Assembly: GCA_028699365.1 (NCBI GenBank)
Contig: JAQVUQ010000096.1
Location: 1 to 7,517 of the forward strand
DNA length: 7,517 nucleotides
Source of the DNA: UBA5359 sp028699365 [NCBI: bacterium]
Lineage (GTDB): Bacteria; UBP13; UBA5359
Reading direction: 5' to 3'
Positions 1 through 6,950 of the stretch are shown piece after piece. The notes under the pieces were generated by a model. The model was not told where the DNA came from. It made no database searches and was given only the letters and a program-made list of their open reading frames with translations. A program made the position numbers and the translations under genes. Every line of letters begins with the position of its first letter. Within the stretch, counting starts at the first letter, position 1.

Positions 1-587
1 CAGGCAATCTCCTTGCCGTGCTCCTGAAAGAGCTGTTCGGCAAAGGCCAGGTCGCCGTATTCCAGATCGTATACGCTCCCACCCAGGCAGGCCGGTATAC
101 CCTTGCCGGGATCTACTCCCTCCTTGGCCACCCACCAGTCATTCCAGCCGTTATAGCCGCAGGAAACCACCTTTTCCCGGCCGGTGGCGGCCCGGGCCAC
201 TCTGACGGCAGCGGTGGTGGCTCCACTGCCGGTCTTCAGTATGCGTACCATCTGCGCGCACGGCACCACGTTCACCAACGTCTCTGCCAGCTCTCCCTCA
301 ATAGGAGACGGCATACTGAAGAGGACGCCTTTCTCCATCTGTACTCTCACCGCTTCCTCGACGGCGGGATGCCTGTAGCCCAGGATTATTGGTCCGTAGG
401 CGCAACGGTAATCTATAAATTCGTTCCCCTCTATATCGTAGAGATGACACCCTTCGGCCCGCTCAATATACCAGGGCATATATCCCAGCATATCCTCCCG
501 CGGTGCTTTGGCACGGTTCATGGCCCCGCCGGGTATACAGGTCCGTGCCCGCTCCGCCAATTCCTGTTCGCGCGTCGTGTTTCTCAT
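1..587 (-). CDS. Class III aminotransferase, glutamate-1-semialdehyde aminomutase-like (3' end outside window)
   Basis: The visible 195 residues are the N-terminal part of a fold-type I, PLP-dependent class III aminotransferase; the rest, including the Schiff-base lysine, lies beyond base 1. Recognisable pieces in order are an 'ERARTCIPGGAMN' opening typical of HemL-like proteins (about 11-24), 'GCHLYDIEGNEFIDY' (46-60), 'GYRHPAVEEAV' (70-80), the PLP-phosphate loop GSGATTAA (120-127) and 'CGYNGWNDWW' (143-152). In HemL and most relatives the last motif carries YHG; here the His is Asn, so true heme-pathway aminomutase activity is doubtful. The ATG at 587 has a good GGAGGAT site about 6 nt upstream; an in-frame ATG at 617 lacks one. 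It follows the ATP-grasp gene after 72 nt. By family it would move an amino group on a small substrate; that it acts in this cluster's pathway is inferred from position. Family is confident, substrate unknown. Confidence 0.9.
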   Translation of the reverse strand, partial: MRNTTREQELAERARTCIPGGAMNRAKAPREDMLGYMPWYIERAEGCHLYDIEGNEFIDYRCAYGPIILGYRHPAVEEAVRVQMEKGVLFSMPSPIEGELAETLVNVVPCAQMVRILKTGSGATTAAVRVARAATGREKVVSCGYNGWNDWWVAKEGVDPGKGIPACLGGSVYDLEYGDLAFAEQLFQEHGKEIA

Positions 588-659
588 GGGATCATCCTCC
601 GCTGTAAACAGTTTCATTAATATTACCCGGCAGGATGGCGGAACAAACTGCACGGCCAC

Positions 660-1787
660 TCAACCCGATTTTCCCTTCTGGCAGGCAGCATACCTTTCCC
701 TGAGTCCACCGTAGAGGTATTGCAGCGTAGTTAAGGCCCACCTGGAATTGCCCTCTATAAATACCGGACCTTCTTCGGTTATGGCCACATCCCAACCTAC
801 CGAGCTTAACCCGTAGAGGTAGCTGTGTATCGATTTGGCCATGGCCACGGCCTCGCCATAGAAGGGTATCTTGATTCCCCGGAAAACGACGCCGGTATCG
901 GGATGCCTGTCGATCCTCCCGTTACCGCCGGGCGGGATCAGATGGGGCTTATAAAAACCGTCCGTCCCCAGTTCTCCGGTGGCCTCATTCAAGGATACCG
1001 CTATACCGCCCTGGGATACGTTATCGCATCTGCTGCCATTGGCCCCAAGTCTCAGAAATGAAGAGAACATCTCTACGCTCTTTCCGTTATTTATCGTCAC
1101 TATTCTGACCGTATTGACCGAATGGGGATGGATTTCACTCAGGACACTATGCTGCACCAGACGCTCCTGTATGAGATAGCGGTTATGCAAGCGCGCGAAG
1201 AGTTTATCCCAGGCTGTCTCTTTGCCTGAGATATATGCTCTTCCATCTTCGATTCTCAGAGGGAATATGCCTGTGCCGGTCTGCCCGGCAATGGGCTTGC
1301 AGTAGACATCCAGGTTACCGTGCTCCTGTAAGCTGGAGACAGGCTCTGTATGTCCTCTTTCAAGCCATGTAACGCGGCCTTGATTGCACAGGGCTATATT
1401 GAGCGGGGTCGGAAAACCCAGTCCGCTTAGAACAGTGCCGAAAAGGAACTTATCCATGACTACGCAGATATAGCTCAACCTCTTCCCTGCCTTGGCATAA
1501 GGCCTGCCCCCTTCACGAAGCAGCCTGATCGCAGGGCATGAAAAATAGGCATCAAGGTCTCCTGCATCCACCCTGTCCATGCCGTAAGCATAGTAATAAT
1601 AGTTTGCCTCCTTATGCTTCAACAGCCAGCGGAGATTATCAAAACATATCCTGGTCCTGGATTTAAGGGCGCACTCAGGGTAGTAGCTTCTGGCTGACAG
1701 GGGCCCGGACACCATTTCAACGGCAGCGCCTAATTGCCCGGCTATCAGCCTGATATCTGTCACAATCCTTCCGGCTCGCGTCTGCAT
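660..1787 (-). CDS. Sugar-transfer-associated ATP-grasp family protein (PF14397 type)
   Basis: This 375-residue soluble protein has the signature of the ATP-grasp group often annotated 'sugar-transfer associated'. Visible landmarks are Lys113 in 'MDKFLF' and Lys164 in 'CKPIAGQTGTGI' (ATP-binding lysines and glycine loop), the hinge 'YLIQERLVQH' (204-213), 'HPHSVNTVRIVT' (220-231), 'CDNVSQGGI' (254-262) and 'GWDVAITEEGPVFIEGN' (331-347), where Asp333, Glu345 and Asn347 fit the metal ligands. ATP-grasp enzymes activate a carboxylate as an acyl phosphate and join it to an amine, thiol or hydroxyl; the substrate here cannot be read from sequence. The start at 1787 is supported by GAGGTG 5-6 nt upstream. 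The gene sits 61 nt after the exporter and 72 nt before the aminotransferase. Joining a small amino compound to the peptide is a possibility only. It does not show the features of the graspetide (microviridin) ligases. Confidence 0.88.
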   Translation of the reverse strand: MQTRAGRIVTDIRLIAGQLGAAVEMVSGPLSARSYYPECALKSRTRICFDNLRWLLKHKEANYYYYAYGMDRVDAGDLDAYFSCPAIRLLREGGRPYAKAGKRLSYICVVMDKFLFGTVLSGLGFPTPLNIALCNQGRVTWLERGHTEPVSSLQEHGNLDVYCKPIAGQTGTGIFPLRIEDGRAYISGKETAWDKLFARLHNRYLIQERLVQHSVLSEIHPHSVNTVRIVTINNGKSVEMFSSFLRLGANGSRCDNVSQGGIAVSLNEATGELGTDGFYKPHLIPPGGNGRIDRHPDTGVVFRGIKIPFYGEAVAMAKSIHSYLYGLSSVGWDVAITEEGPVFIEGNSRWALTTLQYLYGGLRERYAACQKGKSG

Positions 1788-1848
1788 AAGACACCTCGCT
1801 TTTCTGATTTTGCGCCACCTGTGGCATATTGGGCTGCACGCCCCGGAG

Positions 1849-3663
1849 CTATAACCCCTGAGCGATACACAGGAATCTGAAGCGCCCGTTCTCCATGCTG
1901 TAGAGATCGTTCCATCTTCCGTTTTCTATCAGGCGCCCTTCATCCAGCATATAGATCATATCCGCCTGACGCACGGCGGCCAGCCGGTGCGTGATCATAA
2001 GTATGGTGGTGTTGCCGTGCATCTCCTCTATGGCATCCTGGATATGCCCCTCGTTCTCTGCATCCAGGGAACTGGTGGCTTCGTCCAGGATTAGAAGTGT
2101 CGGACGGCGTATCAGCGCCCGGGCCAGAGACAGTCGCTGTCTCTCTCCACCGGATAATCTAACCCCGGCATCGCCCAGATGCGTCTCCAGCCCCTTCGGC
2201 AAATCGGCAACTACTCTATCTACGGCAGCACGAGACAGGGCCAGCCAGATATCCTCTTCACCGGCGTCGGGGCAAGCCCAGAGCATATTGGCGCGAACCG
2301 TATCGGCAAAAAGAAAGGATTCCTGCGCCACATAACCTATGCTCCTGCGCCAGGCTTTGAGGCGCTCAGGCTCCAGGCAGATATCATCGATAACGATTCT
2401 GCCGGCTGTGGGCGGAATCAAGCCCATCAGCAGATCGGCCACGGTACTCTTGCCCGATCCGGACAAGCCGACCAGCGCCGTAGTTTCGCCTGCCTTGATC
2501 AACATGCTGAGATCATGAAGCGCCTCTCTCTTCCCGTCATAACTGAAGCTCACGCCGTCAAACGCCAATGCGCCCGCAAGGTCCATCTTCACCCCTCGTG
2601 CTTCCGGCTCGGCCGCTTCCCGGCACTGTCTTTCCATGGCGGTAACCTCATCGAAGGCCGGCAGCATATTAACGTACTGCTGATAATCCTGCTGCAGTTC
2701 GTTGAAACGGGGAATCAGTCTGGAGAAGAGAAAGAGCATCATCATGGCTCCGGCAGGCGATACGGCCAGGTAAGTGATAGAGATGTAGAGAATGGCTCCC
2801 AGGACGCTCACCGATCCCACTTCAAACCGGCAGCGGGCATCGGCCAGAGCACTGGCGGCGCCGATATGCGTCCCTGATACAGCCTGCACCATGTCGGAAT
2901 ATATGCTGATATGCCGGTCCTCCACGCCGTAGCTTTTGGAGGTCTTCATGCCGCGCAGGTGTTCGATGGTGGCGGCATAGAGACTTCTGCCGGCACGAGT
3001 CAGTTCCTTACCCTTGCGACGCGCCGTATGGGTCTTTCTTCTGACCAGAACCAACAGTCCCAACCCGCTGGCCAGAGCCAGTATTGTGGTCAGGACGGAG
3101 ACCTGAAGCGCCAGGATAAGATAAACAGTCGCCATTACTACGTTGGAAGCCAGCGTCAGCAGTTGCTGCGTAGCTATGCCGGCTCTGTCGCTTTCGGCCG
3201 TCAGGGCATGCGCAAAGTCCGCAGCGCGACGGCGTGAAAAGAAGAGCCAGCCGGAACCGGCCACGGCTGCGTAAAGACGGCGGCGGAGCGTGCTCACCAC
3301 GCCGTGACGCAGGGCGGCACCGGTCATGGTCTGCCATCTGCCCATCAAGGCTTTAAAACTTATGGCCCCGACGTAAAGCCCCAAAGCCGCCGACAGAGAC
3401 GGCTCACGTCCCAGCCGGCCCAGCACTGAGCCGGCCATGCTTTGCAGTCTTCCCATCGATCCCTGGGTATCCATGCCTAACGCCTGGAGTACCGGCACCA
3501 GCATCAGCGCAGCCACTCCTTCCGAGAGACTGGAGGCCAGCATCAACAGCAGCGACAAGGCGGCCTGGCGCAAGGCCAGTTCACGAATAGCCGATATATG
3601 CTCCCGTATAGTAGCTCCTATAGGCTGTTTATCCCGTTTGGCCTTCTTTCGCTTTACCCTCAT
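1849..3663 (-). CDS. ABC exporter, fused transmembrane and ATPase domains
   Basis: A 604-residue half-transporter of the exporter type, expected to work as a homodimer in the cytoplasmic membrane. A basic N-terminus precedes hydrophobic stretches near 31-60, 88-105, 165-205 (two segments) and 275-315. The ATPase domain is complete: Walker A GLSGSGKST (399-407), Q-loop Gln447 in 'VAQES', signature LSGGERQR (503-510), Walker B LLILDE (523-528), D-loop SSLD (531-534) and H-loop His559. There is no C39 peptidase domain, so it is unlikely to cleave a leader itself. Its start overlaps the stop of the nucleotidyltransferase gene by 4 bp (ATGA), indicating translational coupling. From its place in the cluster it most likely exports the finished peptide and may give self-immunity, as the D protein does in lasso clusters; this role is inferred. 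A general lipid or drug exporter is the alternative. Confidence 0.95.
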   Translation of the reverse strand: MRVKRKKAKRDKQPIGATIREHISAIRELALRQAALSLLLMLASSLSEGVAALMLVPVLQALGMDTQGSMGRLQSMAGSVLGRLGREPSLSAALGLYVGAISFKALMGRWQTMTGAALRHGVVSTLRRRLYAAVAGSGWLFFSRRRAADFAHALTAESDRAGIATQQLLTLASNVVMATVYLILALQVSVLTTILALASGLGLLVLVRRKTHTARRKGKELTRAGRSLYAATIEHLRGMKTSKSYGVEDRHISIYSDMVQAVSGTHIGAASALADARCRFEVGSVSVLGAILYISITYLAVSPAGAMMMLFLFSRLIPRFNELQQDYQQYVNMLPAFDEVTAMERQCREAAEPEARGVKMDLAGALAFDGVSFSYDGKREALHDLSMLIKAGETTALVGLSGSGKSTVADLLMGLIPPTAGRIVIDDICLEPERLKAWRRSIGYVAQESFLFADTVRANMLWACPDAGEEDIWLALSRAAVDRVVADLPKGLETHLGDAGVRLSGGERQRLSLARALIRRPTLLILDEATSSLDAENEGHIQDAIEEMHGNTTILMITHRLAAVRQADMIYMLDEGRLIENGRWNDLYSMENGRFRFLCIAQGL

Positions 3664-4838
3664 GCCTTTTTCCTTTTTGCTATATGGAAATGCTTCAACG
3701 TCAGCCTGAACGGGCGCACAATATGATACAGCGGGAACAGCTTGGCAGGTAAGGGCATCAGTTGCCAGTCCTCAAGAGATGGTGATACGGCCAGATTCAC
3801 CAGAAAATGCATCCTGTCACGACGCCTCTCTCTGGACATCAGCGAGAACCGGCGCCGCAGGGGGATATCCTCTATCTCCGGGGCAGGACGCTGCAGATAC
3901 CGGTAGACGACTGCAGCCAGAGATGCAACATCGGCATCGGACCGGGCTTCAACCGCAATCTTCTCCGGAAGCCGTGCTTTCATGAGATCGTCGGCCAGGT
4001 GCAGAGCAAGAAGAAACAGCCGCCTGTATCCAAGCCTGGAAGCAACGGATATGACAGCGTCCCAATCCATATCGTCGCGCGTCTCAGCCAGGATGGCCGT
4101 ATCGTAGATCCAGCCCAGCCTCTCCCAGATGTGACTGCCGCCGTGGACGGCTGTAAGCAACAACTGATCTTCAGCCGACATAGCTGGAACAACACGGCCG
4201 CATAAGGATAGGCTCTTGCATCGGCCCATAACGGAGGCGGGCGTCATATACGACGAATCGCCCGCTGGCGAAAATTGCCAGTGAAGCTCCACCTTGACAG
4301 ATCCGTCCTCACGTTCAAGCGCATATTCGGAACCCAAACGGCGATAAATACCCTCTTCCGGTTCCACATCGTCACGGGGCTTGTAACCCGAGGCAAGTAT
4401 TACATCCCTGGCATGACCCAGATCATGCGGCTCTATGATGATGTCCAGATCTCCGAACTGCCGCATACTTATATCGTCGTAGATAAACGCGGCCAGAGCC
4501 GGCCCTTTATGGGGAACAGCCCTGATACCGGCAGCAGACAGGAGATCCGTGAGCCGCAGCAATTCGCCTGTGAATTGCAGATTCTTGCGCGCACCTGCCC
4601 GAAAGGCTCCTTGCAGCTCCTGCCGGAAGTGCTCCGGCAGGTTCAATTGTTCTTCCTGAGACAGCGCCCGGTGGATGTGCGGCAATACGCCGTGGCATAT
4701 GGATGCTTTCAGGATATAGTCCCAGTCCAGACCGTCCCGTTCCGCATGACACGGCAGTTCCTCTCCCGCTCCGGCCCGGGAGCGGAGACAGGCCAGAATA
4801 AATCTTATCTCTGCACGTTCAAATACGTCTAAGCTCAT
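3660..4838 (-). CDS. Nucleotidyltransferase family protein (PF14907 type), RiPP-cluster associated
   Basis: The reading frame is open upstream to 5180, but the real start is the ATG at 4838. From there the 392-residue product begins like its family, with 'MSLDVFERAEIRF' followed by 'DWDYILKASICHGVLPHIH', and has AGAGG about 10 nt upstream; the longer part is a shadow of the kinase gene. The nucleotidyltransferase core shows 'HKGPALAAFIYDD' (110-122) and 'RQFGDLDIII' (126-135), where Asp130 and Asp132 match the metal-binding GD-x-D pair, followed by an 'VELHWQFSP' strand. Members of this family sit in many lasso and other RiPP clusters, where they are proposed to transfer a nucleotide or similar group, but few have an assigned reaction. 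The gene overlaps the kinase gene by 20 bp upstream and the exporter by 4 bp downstream. The substrate could be the peptide, an intermediate or a small molecule. Confidence 0.85.
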   Translation of the reverse strand: MSLDVFERAEIRFILACLRSRAGAGEELPCHAERDGLDWDYILKASICHGVLPHIHRALSQEEQLNLPEHFRQELQGAFRAGARKNLQFTGELLRLTDLLSAAGIRAVPHKGPALAAFIYDDISMRQFGDLDIIIEPHDLGHARDVILASGYKPRDDVEPEEGIYRRLGSEYALEREDGSVKVELHWQFSPAGDSSYMTPASVMGRCKSLSLCGRVVPAMSAEDQLLLTAVHGGSHIWERLGWIYDTAILAETRDDMDWDAVISVASRLGYRRLFLLALHLADDLMKARLPEKIAVEARSDADVASLAAVVYRYLQRPAPEIEDIPLRRRFSLMSRERRRDRMHFLVNLAVSPSLEDWQLMPLPAKLFPLYHIVRPFRLTLKHFHIAKRKKA

Positions 4839-5808
4839 CGGCCACAGCCTCTGCTGCAAAGGGCAGGTATTGAAAGCCGTCAGGATAGAACAGCCGGTAA
4901 ACAGGAACGCCCGTAACGACTCTGCCCAAGCGTACCAACTGTTCCGCCCGCCAGTCCGGTCCATCCACCATATCGGACAGAAACGAATGGCCCAGCAACT
5001 CCAGCAACGCTTCTCCGGGAGTAAGCGGCGCAACGATGATACCCCCGCCTGTCTCCTCCGGCGGCCTGCGCTGTGGGAGAAAGATACGTGACAACGGGCA
5101 GGGCTGATGGTGAAAAGCGCCGAATCCCCCCTCGCCGACAGGCACACGCAGCTTGGGAAAGCCCGGATAAACCTCTTCAAGAGCGGTTCCGGTTCCCAGA
5201 AAGTGCTCTGCTTCCGCCGGCCAGAGACGCATCTGCGGATAGGAGGGGCGGGCTTCAGCCATGCCGTCCTGAACGCTTACAGCCAGGATATCATCGCTCA
5301 GCAGAGGGTATCCCGCCGCCATCATGGCAGCAGCCAGACAGCTCTTCCCCCCCTTGTTGGAGGAGAGGAAAGCGACGGCGCGTCCATCCACCGCCACAGC
5401 CGAGGCGTGCAGCGCGGACAGCCCCTGTCTCTCCAGCCAGAACGAAAAGACCGGCCCCAGCAGGCATAGTTCCACCAGATGGCAGCGCAACCGGCCCAGC
5501 GGACGGCAATGAATATGTCCTTCCTCCAGGCTGAAATCGGCCACGTTGCCGACATGAAAAAGGGCGCCTCTATGCATTGAGACGGCATAAATACGCCTCT
5601 CCTCATCCGACGGCGCACCACACAGCAGGTCGGAAGCATCAAACGCGTTATCAGGCACCCTGTCTCCCAGGGTGAACACGATATCGGCGTCGTCATGGCT
5701 GCAGCCGAGATAGTATTTGAAAGGGAAGCTGCTCTCCAGACTGTATCCGTATGTCCTGTATCTTCCCGGCGCGGTACCGTCATACTCCTGGGTTTCCATC
5801 ATGCTCAT
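4819..5808 (-). CDS. HPr kinase-like P-loop protein, possible peptide kinase
   Basis: A 329-residue protein related to the C-terminal domain of HPr kinase/phosphorylase and to the tailoring kinases of paeninodin-type lasso clusters. Landmarks from the ATG at 5808 are 'SALHASAVAV' (131-140), the P-loop SSNKGGKS (149-156), the downstream acidic motif 'LLSDDI' (169-174), 'GFPKLRVP' (216-223) and 'PLSRIFLP' (238-245). The P-loop reads NKGGKS instead of the usual G-x-SGxGKS but keeps the key Lys-Ser. The start at 5808 overlaps the stop of the upstream gene as ATGA and has GGAGAT 6 nt before it; the frame is open further upstream to 5955, but that region is coding for the preceding gene. Relatives phosphorylate a Ser at the C-terminus of the peptide. 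This precursor's tail has no Ser and a single Thr (Thr29), so either Thr29 is the target or the protein acts elsewhere. Confidence 0.82.
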   Translation of the reverse strand: MSMMETQEYDGTAPGRYRTYGYSLESSFPFKYYLGCSHDDADIVFTLGDRVPDNAFDASDLLCGAPSDEERRIYAVSMHRGALFHVGNVADFSLEEGHIHCRPLGRLRCHLVELCLLGPVFSFWLERQGLSALHASAVAVDGRAVAFLSSNKGGKSCLAAAMMAAGYPLLSDDILAVSVQDGMAEARPSYPQMRLWPAEAEHFLGTGTALEEVYPGFPKLRVPVGEGGFGAFHHQPCPLSRIFLPQRRPPEETGGGIIVAPLTPGEALLELLGHSFLSDMVDGPDWRAEQLVRLGRVVTGVPVYRLFYPDGFQYLPFAAEAVADELRRI

Positions 5809-6731
5809 GCCGCTATCTCCGCTCTTGACTCGAGATTGCATATCCTTACCGGCGAAGTCGCCGCCGGAACTGCCATATGCATATTCTTCAAACAGAATTC
5901 CATCGGCAGTATATGCCAGGCTGGAATTATTCTCTCTCTTGCACTGTCCCAGCACATACGGTCCGGCTCGTTCCAGGCAAAGCAGACATGATCGGTTTTG
6001 CGGACCGTGTAAGCCATGCCGCCCAGGCGCCGGAGCCAGACCTCCTCCGGCACATCGGTTTCCGTTGCGTCAGCCCGGTCTGTCCAGTCCGTCAGATCCG
6101 CAGCACTCAGGCAGGCTTCCACTCTCTCCTCCATGCCGGCAACGGTGTTTCTCAACGCCGGATGCGAGTAGAGATGGGCAAAGATTATCTTCCCGGCCGC
6201 ATAATTCCGGATGCTCTGCCTGAATCTTATGCCGGTAAGCGAGCAATCGTCCACCACCACCAGGGGCACGGCCGGATCATCCGATACTGTAAGCTGCTCC
6301 GGCGCAAGATTCAATGCATACGACAGCATTGCCAATACTATGTATCCGCCACGCGGCAGGGCCGTATAACGGAAGGATTTGATCTCCTTGCGACCGAAAG
6401 CGTCGATCATCTTCTCCGACAGGACAATACAATCCCTCTCCGCCTGGGCGTAATCAACGTATTTCAGATGGCTGCAGGCACTCTCCAGCGATCCGGCCTG
6501 AGCCTCCATCCAGGCTGCGCTCTCCCGGTTAAAACTGCCGGTCACCGCCAGCAAAGGGCATCTGCCGCTGTGCAGAAGAAGGGCGGCGCTCTCCACCGCG
6601 GACCAACCGGAATCCTGCGATACGGCCTGGGCCAGACGCTCCAGAGCCGCCACTGTGCCGTCCAGTCCCAGACAATCCGCATAGTGATCCAAGGCAATAG
6701 TATCGGATATCAGCTTATAGCATCTGCGCAT
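5805..6731 (-). CDS. Phosphoribosyltransferase-like protein (type I PRTase fold)
   Basis: The product resembles type I phosphoribosyltransferases, which use PRPP (or a related ribose phosphate) as sugar donor. Counting from the ATG at 6731 (308 residues), 'ALPRGGYIVLAMLSYAL' (124-140) fits the conserved R-GG loop and following helix, and 'LVVVDDCSLTG' (157-167) is a clear PRPP-binding motif with two acidic residues and a TG end. A hundred N-terminal residues and a C-terminal part with 'FAWNEPDR' (about 251-258) are extra to a minimal PRTase and unrecognised. The start is uncertain: a TTG at 6785 would add 18 residues but lies inside a strong hairpin without a good RBS; the ATG at 6731 has only a weak GGATGG. 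The stop overlaps the kinase start (ATGA). Placed right after the precursor gene, it may ribosylate the peptide or make a nucleoside-like partner; both are inference. Cys and Met are fairly frequent near the C-terminus. Confidence 0.72.
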   Translation of the reverse strand: MRRCYKLISDTIALDHYADCLGLDGTVAALERLAQAVSQDSGWSAVESAALLLHSGRCPLLAVTGSFNRESAAWMEAQAGSLESACSHLKYVDYAQAERDCIVLSEKMIDAFGRKEIKSFRYTALPRGGYIVLAMLSYALNLAPEQLTVSDDPAVPLVVVDDCSLTGIRFRQSIRNYAAGKIIFAHLYSHPALRNTVAGMEERVEACLSAADLTDWTDRADATETDVPEEVWLRRLGGMAYTVRKTDHVCFAWNEPDRMCWDSARERIIPAWHILPMEFCLKNMHMAVPAATSPVRICNLESRAEIAA

Positions 6732-6759
6732 ATTCCCATCCAGGCAAAGATAATATGTC

Positions 6760-6804
6760 GGCCAGGCTTGGCCTGTCGTCAGCAACGATAGGTCAAGCCT
6801 GGCC
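6760..6804 (-). promoter_or_regulatory. Long hairpin downstream of precursor gene (attenuator or mRNA stabiliser)
   Basis: Perfect 11-bp inverted repeat, GGCCAGGCTTG at 6760-6770 and CAAGCCTGGCC at 6794-6804, extended by one mismatch and 3 more pairs (6772-6774 with 6790-6792), with a loop of 15 nt. It begins 15 nt after the precursor stop codon and ends before the likely ATG of the next gene. In the minus-strand transcript no U-run follows, so it is not a classical full terminator. Such hairpins just behind RiPP precursor genes commonly raise precursor mRNA over that of the enzymes by 3'-end protection or partial termination; that role here is inferred. On the plus strand a T-rich run follows at about 6812-6819, which could stop opposing transcription. 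Confidence 0.6.
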
Positions 6805-6819
6805 GTTCCGGTTATTTTT

Positions 6820-6918
6820 CTATTTAGGTATCGTTCCGTTTTGATTGTTATTCCGGGTAACTTCGCTTATGCAGCCCCAATCCGTCAGGCGAGGCTTTGT
6901 ATATTCCTTTCTCTCCAT
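6820..6918 (-). CDS. RiPP precursor peptide with lasso-type leader, Asn-rich core
   Basis: A 32-codon gene (ATG to TAG) in the gap between the PqqD-like and PRTase-like genes. It has a strong GGGAGGTG ribosome site 10 nt upstream and begins 32 nt after the PqqD-like stop. The leader contains Tyr6, Pro9, Leu11, Gly15 and Thr21, which fits exactly the YxxPxLxxxGxxxxxT pattern by which lasso B1/PqqD-type proteins recognise precursors. By lasso spacing, cleavage two residues after Thr21 would leave the core NNNQNGTIPK. This core has no Asp or Glu for a lasso macrolactam and does not begin with Gly. It has four Asn, one Gln, an Asn-Gly pair forming an N-x-T sequon (Asn27-Thr29), and a terminal Lys. 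Trp14 and Cys16 lie in the leader. The peptide is short and unlike any product I recognise; its role as precursor rests on motif, RBS and position. A non-cleaved scaffold or carrier peptide is the alternative. Confidence 0.85.
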   Translation of the reverse strand: MERKEYTKPRLTDWGCISEVTRNNNQNGTIPK

Positions 6919-6928
6919 CCGGGCTTTC

Positions 6929-6936
6929 ACCTCCCT
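6929..6936 (-). promoter_or_regulatory. Strong ribosome binding site of the precursor peptide gene
   Basis: GGGAGGTG in the minus-strand transcript, with 10 nt to the ATG at 6918. It is the longest anti-16S match seen in the window, which suits a precursor needed in excess over its enzymes, and it argues that this small frame is translated. Confidence 0.8.
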
Positions 6937-6950
6937 TCAAGAAACGGATG

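Noticed and set aside
18-620. 200-residue plus-strand open frame opposite the aminotransferase
   Set aside because: The minus strand encodes a clear class III aminotransferase here; the plus-strand product has no recognisable motif and is a shadow.
588-659. Possible promoter (TTGTTC, 15 nt, TAATAT) between the ATP-grasp and aminotransferase genes
   Set aside because: The -35 box is poor and the spacing is short; a promoter cannot be supported, so read-through from upstream is simpler.
3660-5180. A 506-residue version of the nucleotidyltransferase starting at 5180
   Set aside because: The first 114 residues are an out-of-frame reading of the kinase gene and look non-protein-like; the family-like N-terminus starts at the ATG at 4838.
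5877-6791. 304-residue plus-strand open frame opposite the PRTase-like gene
   Set aside because: It is antisense to a frame with clear PRPP and PRGG motifs, has no RBS support and shows no domain.
6820-6918. Ordinary lasso peptide precursor
   Set aside because: The leader fits but the predicted core has no Asp or Glu ring acceptor and no Gly1, and no cyclase gene is visible.
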